Part shown: one piece after another, positions 1 through 8,849 of the stretch
Position numbering within the stretch: the stretch's first letter is position 1
Layout: each line of letters starts with the position of its first letter
Origin: JAMXLO01 sp963726125
Lineage (GTDB): Bacteria > Pseudomonadota > Alphaproteobacteria > Acetobacterales > Acetobacteraceae
NCBI GenBank assembly: GCA_963726125.1
Contig: CAVSBG010000005.1
Span: 930,001-994,000 of the forward strand
Direction: 5' to 3'
Length of the DNA: 64,000 bases
Program-made: the position numbers and the translations under genes
The notes under the pieces: generated by a model
What the model was told of the DNA's origin: nothing
What the model saw: only the letters and a program-made list of their open reading frames with translations
The model's database searches: none

Positions 1-309
1 GCATCGCACATGCGTATCCTGCTCACCATCTTCCTGCCGCTGTCTCTGCCGGCATTAGGCCTGCTGGCATTGTTCACTTTCACTGGCCAGTGGAATTCGT
101 TCCTCTGGCCGTTGATCGCCGTGAACAGCCCCGAGCACGCGACGTTACCGCTCGGCCTGACCATGTTCCAGGGCCAGCAGGGCACGCAGTGGAACTACAT
201 GATGGCCGGGGCGACGATTTCGATGGTGCCCGGCGTAGTCCTGACGATCCTGATGCACCGCTACATCTTCAAGAGCATTGCTATTGGTTCGGGCTTTGGC
301 GGCCGCTGA
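1..309 (+). CDS. Carbohydrate ABC transporter permease, MalG type (C-terminal part only)
   Basis: This is the last 102 codons of an inner-membrane permease whose start lies before the window; the frame is open from base 1 and ends with TGA at 307-309. The visible part carries the end of the EAA loop (IFLPLSLPALG), two hydrophobic membrane segments, and the C-terminal TLPLGLTMFQGQ...WNYMMAGATISMVP...RYIFKSI arrangement typical of the MalG/UgpE family of sugar importers. It would form the channel with a MalF-type partner and an ATPase, which must lie to the left. The two sugar-binding proteins at 36-38 kb are too far away to be assigned to it. Confidence 0.85.
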   Translation, partial: ASHMRILLTIFLPLSLPALGLLALFTFTGQWNSFLWPLIAVNSPEHATLPLGLTMFQGQQGTQWNYMMAGATISMVPGVVLTILMHRYIFKSIAIGSGFGGR

Positions 310-389
310 GTGCGGGTGGTTCGGCGGGCTGGACGTATCGTTGCAGCTCCTGTCGAGCGGACGACCGCGAGGTCAGGCGGTGTGGGGTG

Positions 390-1307
390 TCAATGCACAG
401 CAGACAGCTCAGGCTCCCGCACCTGGTCGGCGAAGTGTCGTATCATCCATCCAGAAGCTGGTCCCGGTGGCGTATCCGCGCGGTAGATTGCGTGGAAGGC
501 GTAGAAACCACCTGACCACTCCGAGAGGTTGAGGCGTCTCAGGCGCCCGGCCGCAAGATCATCGTGGACCATCGGCTCGGGCATATTGCCCCAACCGATG
601 CCCGCCAGCAGCAGCGCATGCTTGGAGCCGAGGTCGGCGAGGCGCCAGGTCCTGACGCCGATCACCGAAAAATCGCGCCCCTCTGTCAGTGTCGAGCGAT
701 CGGTGAGCACGAGCTGCACGAAGTCCCGTGCCGCTCCTGGTGCATGCGCGCGATCCGTTGCCAACGGGTGGCTGGGCGCGGCGACCGGAATGAGGTCCAC
801 GCCGCCAACCTTGATTTGCTCAACGCCTGGAAGCGTCGCCTCCACTCCGCTGATGCCGATGTCGGCAATGCCGGAATGGACCAGTTGGGTCACGCTGCCC
901 AGCGCTTCGACGTAAAGGCGCAGAGTGACGGTCGGGAACCTCGCCTCGAATGCCCGCATCGCATCGACCAGTCGCGCCGTCGGCAGCATCACATCGACGG
1001 CGAGCGTTATCTGGGCCTCCAGTCCATCGAGCAATCCTTTGACCTTGGCTCGCAGGTTGTCGACACCGACCGCGACGGAACGCGCTTCCGAGAGCACGGC
1101 GGTGCCAGCCTCGGTCAATCCCGGTCTCCGCGCCTGGTCGCGATCGAACAACAGCACGCCGAGTTGCTGTTCCAGATTCGTGATCGCATAGCTGACAGCC
1201 GATGTCGCGCGGCCGAGCCGACGGCCCGCCGCCGCGAAACTCCCCGTTTCGACCACCGCGAGAAACACCGTGAGCTGGTCAAGGCTGGGCACCCCGGGTC
1301 TCTGCAT
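390..1307 (-). CDS. LysR-family transcriptional regulator
   Basis: A 305-residue protein of normal LysR length. Residues about 8-67 form the winged helix-turn-helix (LDQLTVFLAVVETGSFAAAG, then SYAITNLEQQLGVLLFDR), and the rest is a type 2 periplasmic-binding-like effector domain. It is transcribed divergently from the VOC-cupin gene, with 108 bases between the two starts. LysR regulators commonly control such a divergent neighbour, so the VOC-cupin gene is the likeliest target. The effector is not deducible. Nothing is seen in the 80 bases between this gene's end and the permease. Confidence 0.9.
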   Translation of the reverse strand: MQRPGVPSLDQLTVFLAVVETGSFAAAGRRLGRATSAVSYAITNLEQQLGVLLFDRDQARRPGLTEAGTAVLSEARSVAVGVDNLRAKVKGLLDGLEAQITLAVDVMLPTARLVDAMRAFEARFPTVTLRLYVEALGSVTQLVHSGIADIGISGVEATLPGVEQIKVGGVDLIPVAAPSHPLATDRAHAPGAARDFVQLVLTDRSTLTEGRDFSVIGVRTWRLADLGSKHALLLAGIGWGNMPEPMVHDDLAAGRLRRLNLSEWSGGFYAFHAIYRADTPPGPASGWMIRHFADQVREPELSAVH

Positions 1308-1415
1308 TTCAATTTCCTTGAACAGCGCCCGCAGTATTTTACGGCTGTTCCTGAACGGGATGAAGGCCTACGTGCCGAACCGACGTTCCGAACAACACTG
1401 GCAGTGGAGGCGATC

Positions 1416-2333
1416 ATGGCCGAAGGGAAGCAGCCCCGGCTCGTCGGCATCAACCATGTCGCGATCGAAGTCGGCAACATCGACGAAGCGCTGGCATGGT
1501 ACGGCCAGATCTTCGCGTTCACGCTGCGCGGCAGAGGCGAGCGCAACGCATTCATCGACATGGGCGACCAGTTCATCAACATGAGGCTGGAACCCGACTA
1601 TGCGGTCAGCGGCGTCGAGAAGCGCCATGTCGGTCTTGTCGTTGACGACCGTAGCCGCATCGTCGAGTTGGCGACAGCGGCCGGCGCGCGTTTTGTCGAT
1701 GGTCCGTACCTCGATTTCCTCGATCCGTGGGGCAACCGGCTCGAGATCATCGAATATGCGAATATCCAGTTCAGCAAGGCGCCGAACGTGATGCGCGGCA
1801 TGGGCCTGGCGCTCACCAAGAACGGCAAAGCAAAGCAGGAGTTGGCCGACAAGGGCATGGCCGAACCAGCAAATAGTCACGTCACGCAAGGTATCGTGAT
1901 ACCCGCGGACGGCGGGACACATTTCAACTCGCCTACGCCGGGCCGCTGCTTCACAATGAAGCTGGTCGGCCGCGAGACCAACGAGAGCATCATGATGTTC
2001 GAGGAGACCTTGCCCGCCGGCACCACGAGCCTGCTCCATTTGCACCACGACAGCGATGAGGTTGCGTGGGTGCTCGCCGGTGAGATCTCGTTCATGATCG
2101 GCGACACGGTCACCGTTGGCGGACCTGGAACCTGTGCGTTCATGCCGCGCGATATTCCACACGCGTGGAAGAACACCGGCTGCGAAACCGGCCGGGTGCT
2201 GTTTCTTTATACCCCGGCCGGTGCCGGCGGCCTCATCGAGGAGCTTGCCGAAAACCGACCGATCGACAAGGAGGAAAGGTCCAAGTTCTACGAGCGGCAT
2301 CGCTGGGAAGTGCTCGGTCCAAATCCACTTTGA
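1416..2333 (+). CDS. VOC-family (glyoxalase-fold) domain fused to a cupin domain
   Basis: A 305-residue protein. The ATG at 1416 is preceded by GGAGG at 1406-1410, so the much longer open frame running upstream from 564 (antisense to the LysR gene) is rejected as N-terminal sequence. Residues about 8-130 are a VOC fold: it opens INHVAIEVGNIDEALAWYG and ends DPWGNRLEIIEYANIQF. Residues about 185-275 are a cupin with LLHLHHDSDEVAWVLAGE and a later PRDIPHAWKNTG, giving the usual His/Glu metal-site pattern. VOC proteins include dioxygenases, isomerases and lyases; cupins bind metal and small acids. The fusion may be one enzyme plus a sensing or isomerase domain. The substrate is unknown. Confidence 0.8.
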   Translation: MAEGKQPRLVGINHVAIEVGNIDEALAWYGQIFAFTLRGRGERNAFIDMGDQFINMRLEPDYAVSGVEKRHVGLVVDDRSRIVELATAAGARFVDGPYLDFLDPWGNRLEIIEYANIQFSKAPNVMRGMGLALTKNGKAKQELADKGMAEPANSHVTQGIVIPADGGTHFNSPTPGRCFTMKLVGRETNESIMMFEETLPAGTTSLLHLHHDSDEVAWVLAGEISFMIGDTVTVGGPGTCAFMPRDIPHAWKNTGCETGRVLFLYTPAGAGGLIEELAENRPIDKEERSKFYERHRWEVLGPNPL

Positions 2334-2471
2334 CGGGGAGAGCGCGGGGTGTCAGCCGTGGTTCCTACAGCGACCAATGTGCAGCGGCATGTTGCTGGGG
2401 CACCAGCTTTCGCGACCCGTTCCAATACCCCAATTCAATGGCGCAGCATCGAACGCCCTCGGGATCAGCGT

Positions 2472-3890
2472 CTAATTCCGCACCGCATCAAGCTCCGATC
2501 CGTCCGCCCCGATCAGTCGTATATCCACCGCATACTGCCCCACCGCATGGGTCGAGCAACTCAGGCACGGATCGTACGCCCGCAGCACTGCCTGCACCCG
2601 GTTCAGCATGCCATCCTGCAGCCGGTTCCCATCGACATAGTGCCGGCTGACCTGGGTGATGCTGTGGCCGATCGCCAGGTTGTTGTTGCCAGTCGCGATG
2701 ATCAGGTTGACCGCCACGATCGCGCCATCCTCGTTGACCTTGTAGTGATGGATCAGCGTGCCGCGCGGCGCCTCGGCCACACCGACGCCCTCCAGCGCAT
2801 TCACCCCGGCATGCGCGCGCACATGCCTGTCGAGGATCGCCCGGTCGTTCAGCAAGACCTCCATCCGTTCCAGGCAATAGATGATCTCGATCAGCCGTGC
2901 GTAATGGAAGTGGAACGAGCTTTGCACCACCTTGCCAAACCGCTGGTGATACTCGGCGAACTCGATATCCGCGGCCTCCGTGCCGCAGCGCGCGACGATG
3001 TTCAGCCGGGCCAGCGGTCCCACTCGGAAGATACCGTCCGGGAAGCCCTGTGGCCGGAAATACGGCGCCTTAAGGAACGAATGCGTGACCGTCGCCTCGC
3101 CGATGTACTGCTGATAGTCCTGCGGCTCCATCCGATCGACGACCACGCCACCTTCGGAATCGATGAACCGCACGTGCCCATCGTAAAGCTGTAGATTGCC
3201 CTGATCGTCGACCAATCCCGCGTACATGGTCGGTGCATTGCCGAACACCGCGATCTCCTCGGCGAACTGATCGACGATGCCCTTGAACAAGCCCAGTGTG
3301 CGCAGCGCGATCGCCTTCGCCTGCGGCAGCGCGGCCAGGATGCGATCCCGCCCGGCAACTTCCAACGCCGCGTTGACACCCCCGGGCACGGTCCACGATG
3401 GATGCACACGTTCGCCGGCCAGCCCCTCGATCACCTGCTGGCCGAACTTCCGCAACCCAATGCCGTCCCGGGCAAGCTGCGGATGATCCTCGATCAGGCC
3501 GATGACGTTGCGCCGCGCCGGATCGCTGTCGAACCCAAGCAGCAGATCGGGCGCCGAGAGATGAAAGAAGCTCAGCGCATGCGACTGGATCACCTGGCCG
3601 CAGTGCATGATCTCCCGCAGCTTCGACGCCGTCGGGGGCACGCGCACACTCATGATCGCTTCGCACGCCTTTGACGACGCGATCAGGTGGCTGATCGGAC
3701 AGATGCCGCAGATGCGCGACGTGATCGACGGCATTTCGTAATACGGCCGCCCTTCGCAGAACTTCTCGAAGCCACGGATCTGCGTGACGTGGAACTGCGT
3801 GTCAGCAACGTGCCCATCGTCGTCGAGATGGATGGTGATCTTCGCATGGCCCTCGATGCGCGTGACCGGATCAATCACGATGGTCTTCAT
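2472..3890 (-). CDS. hoxH: NAD-type [NiFe] hydrogenase large subunit HoxH
   Basis: A 472-residue catalytic subunit holding the NiFe(CN)2CO site that splits or forms H2 in the cytoplasm. The N-terminal nickel motif RICGIC (Cys61, Cys64) and the C-terminal DPCLSCSTH motif (Cys442, Cys445) provide the four Ni ligands. The 24 residues after His448 match the C-terminal peptide that a maturation endopeptidase removes after nickel insertion. The length and the sequence around RIEGHAKI and GLRKFGQQ fit group 3d (bidirectional, HoxEFUYH) enzymes. It is the last gene of the operon, starting 10 bases after hoxY, with GGAG six bases before the ATG. No maturation protease or hyp genes are present in the window, so these must be encoded elsewhere. 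Confidence 0.95.
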   Translation of the reverse strand: MKTIVIDPVTRIEGHAKITIHLDDDGHVADTQFHVTQIRGFEKFCEGRPYYEMPSITSRICGICPISHLIASSKACEAIMSVRVPPTASKLREIMHCGQVIQSHALSFFHLSAPDLLLGFDSDPARRNVIGLIEDHPQLARDGIGLRKFGQQVIEGLAGERVHPSWTVPGGVNAALEVAGRDRILAALPQAKAIALRTLGLFKGIVDQFAEEIAVFGNAPTMYAGLVDDQGNLQLYDGHVRFIDSEGGVVVDRMEPQDYQQYIGEATVTHSFLKAPYFRPQGFPDGIFRVGPLARLNIVARCGTEAADIEFAEYHQRFGKVVQSSFHFHYARLIEIIYCLERMEVLLNDRAILDRHVRAHAGVNALEGVGVAEAPRGTLIHHYKVNEDGAIVAVNLIIATGNNNLAIGHSITQVSRHYVDGNRLQDGMLNRVQAVLRAYDPCLSCSTHAVGQYAVDIRLIGADGSELDAVRN

Positions 3891-3900
3891 GGGCGTCTCC

Positions 3901-4431
3901 TCAGCCGAAGCGCAGCTTGGTCCGCAGATCGGGAATGCGCCCTTCCAGAAGCTCGGTGAGAACGAACAGGATGGTCGGCGCCGATGGAGGACAGCCAGGC
4001 ACGTGCAGGTCGATCTTGATCGCCTCGTGCAGCGGTATCGAGTGCTTCAGCATCGTCGGCAAGCCTTCGCTCGGATGCCCCTTCTGCACATCGGACCCGT
4101 CTACGTAGACACTGTCGAACAGCTCCTTCAGCGGGATCGGATTTCGCATGCCCGTGACATTGGTGGTGATGGCGCAGTCGCCGAGCGCCACCACGATCCG
4201 CGTGCGCTCACGGACCGTGCGGATCTTTGCCAGGTCCTCATCGCTGCTGACCGCGCCTTCCACGATGGCGATGTCGACATCGTGTGGATACTCGCGCTGG
4301 TCCACCAGCGGGCTGTAAACCAGGTCGGCTTTCTGCGCGATTGTGATGATGCCCTCGTCCACGTCGAGCAGCGACATGTGGCAGCCGGAACACCCGTCCA
4401 GCCACATCGTCGCCAGCTTGAGCTTCTTCAT
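3901..4431 (-). CDS. hoxY: NAD-type [NiFe] hydrogenase small subunit HoxY
   Basis: A 176-residue subunit carrying the 4Fe-4S cluster proximal to the NiFe site. Cluster ligands are Cys14 and Cys17 (LDGCSGCHMS), Cys86 (ALGDCAI) and Cys147 (VPGCPPSAPT). The short length, with no Tat signal and no second and third clusters, is typical of cytoplasmic HoxY rather than membrane-bound uptake hydrogenases. The ATG at 4431 overlaps the hoxU stop as ATGA, implying translational coupling. The frame is open further upstream, but that region lies inside hoxU and lacks family similarity. Confidence 0.94.
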   Translation of the reverse strand: MKKLKLATMWLDGCSGCHMSLLDVDEGIITIAQKADLVYSPLVDQREYPHDVDIAIVEGAVSSDEDLAKIRTVRERTRIVVALGDCAITTNVTGMRNPIPLKELFDSVYVDGSDVQKGHPSEGLPTMLKHSIPLHEAIKIDLHVPGCPPSAPTILFVLTELLEGRIPDLRTKLRFG

Positions 4432-5138
4432 GAGCCGGCTCCTCGCTTGGCGGCGAGTTCCGTGATGAAGCGGTGGCTCTTGGTCATCTCCGCGACCGCC
4501 TGGCCCTTCTCCACCAGCGCACCGGTCGGGCAGACCTGCACGCATTTGCCGCAGTTGGTGCACGACCGCGACTCGCCCCACGGACGGTTCAGCTCCGCGA
4601 CCAACATTGAGTTGATGCCGCGTGCGGAAATGTCCCAGACATTCGCCCCTTCGATCTCATCGCACACCCGCACGCAGCGCGAGCACAGGATGCAGCGATT
4701 GTGGTCCAGCACGAATCGCTGATGCGACATGTCGACCGGCAGCCGCGGGAAGTTGTACGGCAAGTCGACATGCGACATCCCCAACCTCTGTGCCATCGAT
4801 TGCAGTTCGCAGTGCCCGTTGGAGACGCAGACGGAGCACACGTGGTTGCGTTCGATGAACAGCAGTTCCAGCGCCATCAGGCGGTGGTGCGCGAGCGTCT
4901 CGGAGTTGGTGACGACGGACATCCCGCTGCGGGCGGGCGTCGTGCAGGAGGGCAACAGGCGACCGACGCCTTCGACCTCGACCAGGCACAGGCGGCACGC
5001 TCCAGGTGAGCTCAGGCCCTCCAGATAGCACAATGATGGGATGGTACGGCCGCTTGCCGCGGCCACCTGGAAAATGGTCTGGCCTTCCGTCGCCGTACAG
5101 AGCTCGCTGTCGATGCGAACCGAGATTTGCTGAGCCAC
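4428..5138 (-). CDS. hoxU: Hydrogenase diaphorase electron-transfer subunit HoxU (NuoG N-terminal type)
   Basis: A 236-residue ferredoxin-like subunit that wires the flavin subunit to the hydrogenase dimer. It contains a plant-type 2Fe-2S site (Cys37, Cys48, Cys51, Cys65), a His/Cys 4Fe-4S site around HVCSVCVSNGHC (residues 99-110), and two C-terminal 4Fe-4S sites (CILCSRCVRVC at 149-159, CTNCGKCVQVC at 193-203). This is the complete HoxU/NuoG N-terminal cluster set. The start is GTG at 5138; AGGAG lies about seven bases upstream and overlaps the stop of the preceding gene. It overlaps hoxY by four bases. Confidence 0.94.
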   Translation of the reverse strand: MAQQISVRIDSELCTATEGQTIFQVAAASGRTIPSLCYLEGLSSPGACRLCLVEVEGVGRLLPSCTTPARSGMSVVTNSETLAHHRLMALELLFIERNHVCSVCVSNGHCELQSMAQRLGMSHVDLPYNFPRLPVDMSHQRFVLDHNRCILCSRCVRVCDEIEGANVWDISARGINSMLVAELNRPWGESRSCTNCGKCVQVCPTGALVEKGQAVAEMTKSHRFITELAAKRGAGS

Positions 5139-5148
5139 AGTATCGCTC

Positions 5149-8100
5149 CTATCGACGCGCCACAGTGTGCGCTAGCGTTTCACGGATGTCGCAGCGCAGG
5201 CAACGGCCAGCTTCCGCGTGCGCCTCGTCGGCACGCAATGCGGACACCGCTTCCTCGAACGACCGGGCGCGGGTGCGCGCAGGCAGGAAATGCGCGTGAT
5301 GACGGGCGCACGGGCTCAGTTCCGGCGGCGAGTGATCATATGCGAATGACGGAAATATCTGCTCGAACCGCGCTTCGCCGATCAGGTGGTGGTCGATGCT
5401 GCGCGCTGCTTCCTTGCCCGACGCCATCGCAGTGACGACATTCGACGCGCCGGCTACGTAATCGCCCCCTGCATACACAGCCTCACGGCTGGTCGTCAGC
5501 GCGTAGCGATCAACCGCCAGCATGCCGCTCGACTTGGTCGCGAGGCCCGACGCGCGGGTGAAGCTTTCATCGGAACTCTCGCCGACCGCCAGGATCACGC
5601 TGGTGCATGGCACGACCAGCACTTCGCCGGTATCGACCGGTCGCCGACGACCGGATGTGTCGAACGCGCCCAACCGGGTCTTGGTGACCTCGATCCCCTT
5701 GACCGCCCCGTGCTCGCCAATGATGCGATGCGGCGATGCCAGGAAGATGAAGGTGACGCCTTCTTCCTCGGCGGCATCGACCTCTTCCGCGATGGCCGGC
5801 ATGTCCTTGCGTTCGCGCCGGTAGATCACCGTCGCGGTTGCGCCTTTGCGGATCGCGGTGCGGGCGCAATCGATCGCGGAGTTGCCGCCACCAATGATCA
5901 CGGCGCGCTCGCCGAGATCGGTCTGCTCGCCCTGCGCCTCGCGCTCCAGGAATTGCAGCGAGCCGTACACGCCGGCGACGTCGTTGCCGGGAATGCGGAC
6001 CTGCGATTCCTTCCAGGTGCCGAGCGAGAGGAACACCGTGTCGAACGTCGACTCCAGGTCCTGCAACGAAATATCGGCGCCGATACGTGAATTAAGCACG
6101 AACTGCACACCCAGCCGGCGGATGATCTCGATCTCCCGGTCGAGCACGTCGCGCGGCAGCCGATACCCCGGCAGTGCGAAACGCAACATGCCGCCGGGTT
6201 CGCCATGCAATTCATGCACCACTACCGTATGCCCCAGCAGAGCGAGATAAAACGAGGCGGTCAGCCCCGCCGGACCCGCACCGACCACAGCGATCCGTTT
6301 CCCGGTCGCCGTTCGGCGCTTGCCGACGACCATGGCGGCCATCGCATCGAACCTGTCGGTCAGCAGGATCGAGTCGGCGATGACGCGATGCACCTCCCGC
6401 ATGTTGACCGGTTCGTCGACAGACTGCCGGCGGCAGCGGCTTTCGCACGGATGCTGGCAGACCCGCCCGGTCGATGCCGGCAGCGGATTGTCCATGATCA
6501 CCGACTCGAACGCGTCCTCCAGCCGGTCTTCCTTGTAGAGCTCCAGGAAGCGGGGAATGTTCATGTGCAATGGGCAACTATTCTCGCAAGGAGCCAGCGC
6601 CAGCTCCCCGCAAACACCGGCGCGGCAGCGTTTTGCCCGAATGTGGTCCTCGAACTCGTGGCGGAAATGCCGCAACGCGGTCAGCACCGAGTTCGGCGCC
6701 GACTGGCCCAGTCCGCACAGCGACGTGTCGCGGATCATCCGGCCCAATTCGTCGAGTTCCGCCAGGTCCTCCTCGCGGCCTTCGCCACGCGTGATGCGTG
6801 TGAGCATCCGCAATGCCTTGTCGAGTCCGACCCGGCACGGCGTGCATCTGCCGCACGATTCCGCATGGGTGAACTCGATGAAATAGCGCGCGACGTCGAC
6901 CATGCAGTTGTCGTCGTCCATCACCACCATGCCGCCCGATCCCATGATCGAGCCGAGCTTCCCCAGCGATTCATAATCGACCGGCGTGTCGAACATGCTG
7001 TGCGGAATGCAACCGCCGGACGGGCCGCCGGTCTGCACCGCCTTGACGTTGTGGCCGTGCATGCTGCCACCACCGACGTCGTAGACGAACCGACTGAGCG
7101 GGGTGCCAAGCGGCATCTCGACCAGACCGGTGTTCATGACTTTGCCGACCAGCGAAAACACCTTGGTGCCCGAGCTGGCTTCACTGCCAATGCCGGTGAA
7201 CCACGCCGGCCCCTTGGCAATGATTGGCGCAATATTGAACCATGTCTCCACATTGTTGATGTTGGTGGGAAACCCCCAGAGCCCGCGTTCGGCGGGATAG
7301 GGCGGCCGCGGCCGTGACCGCCCGGCGCGGCCTTCCAGCGAACTGATCAGCGCGGTTTCCTCGCCGCACACAAAGGCACCGGCGCCCTCCACCAGCTCGA
7401 TATCGAAGTTGAAGCCGCACCCAAGGATGTTCTCGCCGAGAACGCCGTATTCCTTCGCCTGCGCGATCGCGACCTGCAGGCGATGCACCGCCAGCGGATA
7501 CTCGGCGCGCACGTAGATGATCCCGTGCGACGCGCCGGTGACATAGCCGCCGATCGCCATGCCTTCCAGCAGCGAGTGCGGATCGCTCTCCAACTCGTTG
7601 CGGTTCATATAGGCGCCGGGATCGCCCTCATCCGCATTGCAGATGATGTACTTCCGATCCCCGGCCGCCTTGCGCAGGTACTCGAACTTCACGCCGGTGG
7701 AGAAGCCGGCGCCGCCGCGCCCGCGCAGCTTCGACTGCTTAATCTGGTCGTTCACCGACTCCGGTGTGCCGTCACGCAGCACCTTGTGCAGCGACTGGTA
7801 GCCGCCGATGGCGATGTATTCCTCGATGTCGTCCGGATTGATCAGGCCGCAGTTACGCAGCACGATCTTCTGCTGGCCCTTGAAGAACGCCACCTCATCC
7901 CAGGCCGGCACCGAGGCAAGCCCGCTGCCATAGTCGATGTGTGACGTGATATGGTCCCACTGCTCGATCTTGCACAGCGCCAGGCTGTCGGGGATGTCCT
8001 TGCCCGCCAGCCCATCGAGGATCGTGCTGACCTGATCGGACCGCACCCGATGCAGCATCACCAGCGGATGACCCGGACGCCACACGTTGACCAGTGGCTC

Positions 8101-8310
8101 CTCGGCACAGAAGCCAAAGCACCCGGTCTGCACAAGCTGCACATCAAGCCCGCGCTGTCCAATTGCATCAGCGAGCGCGTGATAGACCCCCTCGGCGCCA
8201 TTGCCTGCACCGCAGGTTCCCATGCCGACGGCAATGCGCGGGCGCGCCGGCAGGAACTTCGCCAGCCCGGCACGCCGTACCGTTTCTAGCGTGGTTGCGT
8301 CGCGGATCAT
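5149..8310 (-). CDS. hoxF: HoxF/NuoF-type NADH-FMN subunit fused to a GltD/NfnB-type FeS-FAD-NADPH module
   Basis: A 1053-residue protein, about twice the usual HoxF length. Residues 1-120 are a thioredoxin-like 2Fe-2S domain (Cys33, Cys64, Cys68). Residues 140-555 are the NuoF core: FMN/NADH glycine loop (RGRGGAGFSTG, 196-206), NADEGDPGAYMNR (225-237), GAGAFVCGEETALI (309-322) and 4Fe-4S ligands Cys486, Cys489, Cys492 and Cys532. From about residue 560 follows a full GltD-like module: cysteine-rich FeS domain (Cys562, 567, 575, 579, 618, 622, 626), FAD loop VVGAGPAGL (675-683), second dinucleotide loop IIGGGNSAID (805-814) with the YRRERKDMPA segment expected for NADPH, and a final CLRC (1037-1040). 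One uninterrupted frame; ATG at 8310, two bases after the hoxE stop. It could let the hydrogenase react with NAD(H) and NADP(H), or bifurcate electrons; that is inference. Confidence 0.9.
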   Translation of the reverse strand: MIRDATTLETVRRAGLAKFLPARPRIAVGMGTCGAGNGAEGVYHALADAIGQRGLDVQLVQTGCFGFCAEEPLVNVWRPGHPLVMLHRVRSDQVSTILDGLAGKDIPDSLALCKIEQWDHITSHIDYGSGLASVPAWDEVAFFKGQQKIVLRNCGLINPDDIEEYIAIGGYQSLHKVLRDGTPESVNDQIKQSKLRGRGGAGFSTGVKFEYLRKAAGDRKYIICNADEGDPGAYMNRNELESDPHSLLEGMAIGGYVTGASHGIIYVRAEYPLAVHRLQVAIAQAKEYGVLGENILGCGFNFDIELVEGAGAFVCGEETALISSLEGRAGRSRPRPPYPAERGLWGFPTNINNVETWFNIAPIIAKGPAWFTGIGSEASSGTKVFSLVGKVMNTGLVEMPLGTPLSRFVYDVGGGSMHGHNVKAVQTGGPSGGCIPHSMFDTPVDYESLGKLGSIMGSGGMVVMDDDNCMVDVARYFIEFTHAESCGRCTPCRVGLDKALRMLTRITRGEGREEDLAELDELGRMIRDTSLCGLGQSAPNSVLTALRHFRHEFEDHIRAKRCRAGVCGELALAPCENSCPLHMNIPRFLELYKEDRLEDAFESVIMDNPLPASTGRVCQHPCESRCRRQSVDEPVNMREVHRVIADSILLTDRFDAMAAMVVGKRRTATGKRIAVVGAGPAGLTASFYLALLGHTVVVHELHGEPGGMLRFALPGYRLPRDVLDREIEIIRRLGVQFVLNSRIGADISLQDLESTFDTVFLSLGTWKESQVRIPGNDVAGVYGSLQFLEREAQGEQTDLGERAVIIGGGNSAIDCARTAIRKGATATVIYRRERKDMPAIAEEVDAAEEEGVTFIFLASPHRIIGEHGAVKGIEVTKTRLGAFDTSGRRRPVDTGEVLVVPCTSVILAVGESSDESFTRASGLATKSSGMLAVDRYALTTSREAVYAGGDYVAGASNVVTAMASGKEAARSIDHHLIGEARFEQIFPSFAYDHSPPELSPCARHHAHFLPARTRARSFEEAVSALRADEAHAEAGRCLRCDIRETLAHTVARR

Positions 8311-8312
8311 GG

Positions 8313-8849
8313 TCACGGCTTCGGCTCCCGATGCTCCATGGCATCCAGTTCTCGCTGCAGGATTTGCTCGTTCATGTGTCCGAAGATCGCGTGATTGATC
8401 TCGACGACAGGTGCCAGCGCGCATTGTCCGAAGCAGGCGACAGTGCGCAGCGTGGTGTTGCCGTCCGGTGTCGTGATCGAAAGCTGGTCGGTCTCGCCAT
8501 CCCGCGCGGTCTGGAACCCGTAGTGCATCATCAGCTTCTCGAGCAGATCGCGAGAGCCTCTGGTGTGGCACGCCGTGCCGCGGCACACCGAGACCGTGTC
8601 GAGTCCCTGTGGCTCCAGGTTGAACAGTGCGTAGAACGTTGCGACACTGTATATCCTGGACAACGGAATGCCGGTTCTCGCCCCGATATATTCCAGTGTC
8701 TGTATCGGCAGGAATTTGCGGGGATGATGATTTTGCACCTGTTGCAGGATGCCCAGCAACGCTCCTGGGCGCCCGCCCTGCCTGCCGACCACAGCATCGA
8801 TGAAGTCTCGATCCAATTCGGTAGGCAACGCCGACGCAGTGCCATTCAT
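8313..8849 (-). CDS. hoxE: Hydrogenase diaphorase subunit HoxE (NuoE type, 2Fe-2S)
   Basis: A 178-residue thioredoxin-like 2Fe-2S protein, first gene of the operon. Ligands are Cys89 and Cys94 (CRGTAC) and Cys139 and Cys143 (CFGQC), the NuoE pattern. The ATG at 8849 has GGGAG starting 12 bases upstream (minus strand), so the in-frame extension back to 8993 is not needed and lacks family similarity. It would transfer electrons next to the NuoF-type subunit. The presence of hoxE identifies the five-subunit HoxEFUYH form rather than the four-subunit HoxFUYH form. The gene after it starts two bases downstream. Confidence 0.93.
   Translation of the reverse strand: MNGTASALPTELDRDFIDAVVGRQGGRPGALLGILQQVQNHHPRKFLPIQTLEYIGARTGIPLSRIYSVATFYALFNLEPQGLDTVSVCRGTACHTRGSRDLLEKLMMHYGFQTARDGETDQLSITTPDGNTTLRTVACFGQCALAPVVEINHAIFGHMNEQILQRELDAMEHREPKP

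Noticed and set aside
564..1415. Long open frame upstream of and in phase with the VOC-cupin gene
   Set aside because: It is antisense to the LysR gene, has no VOC similarity, and the ATG at 1416 has its own GGAGG.
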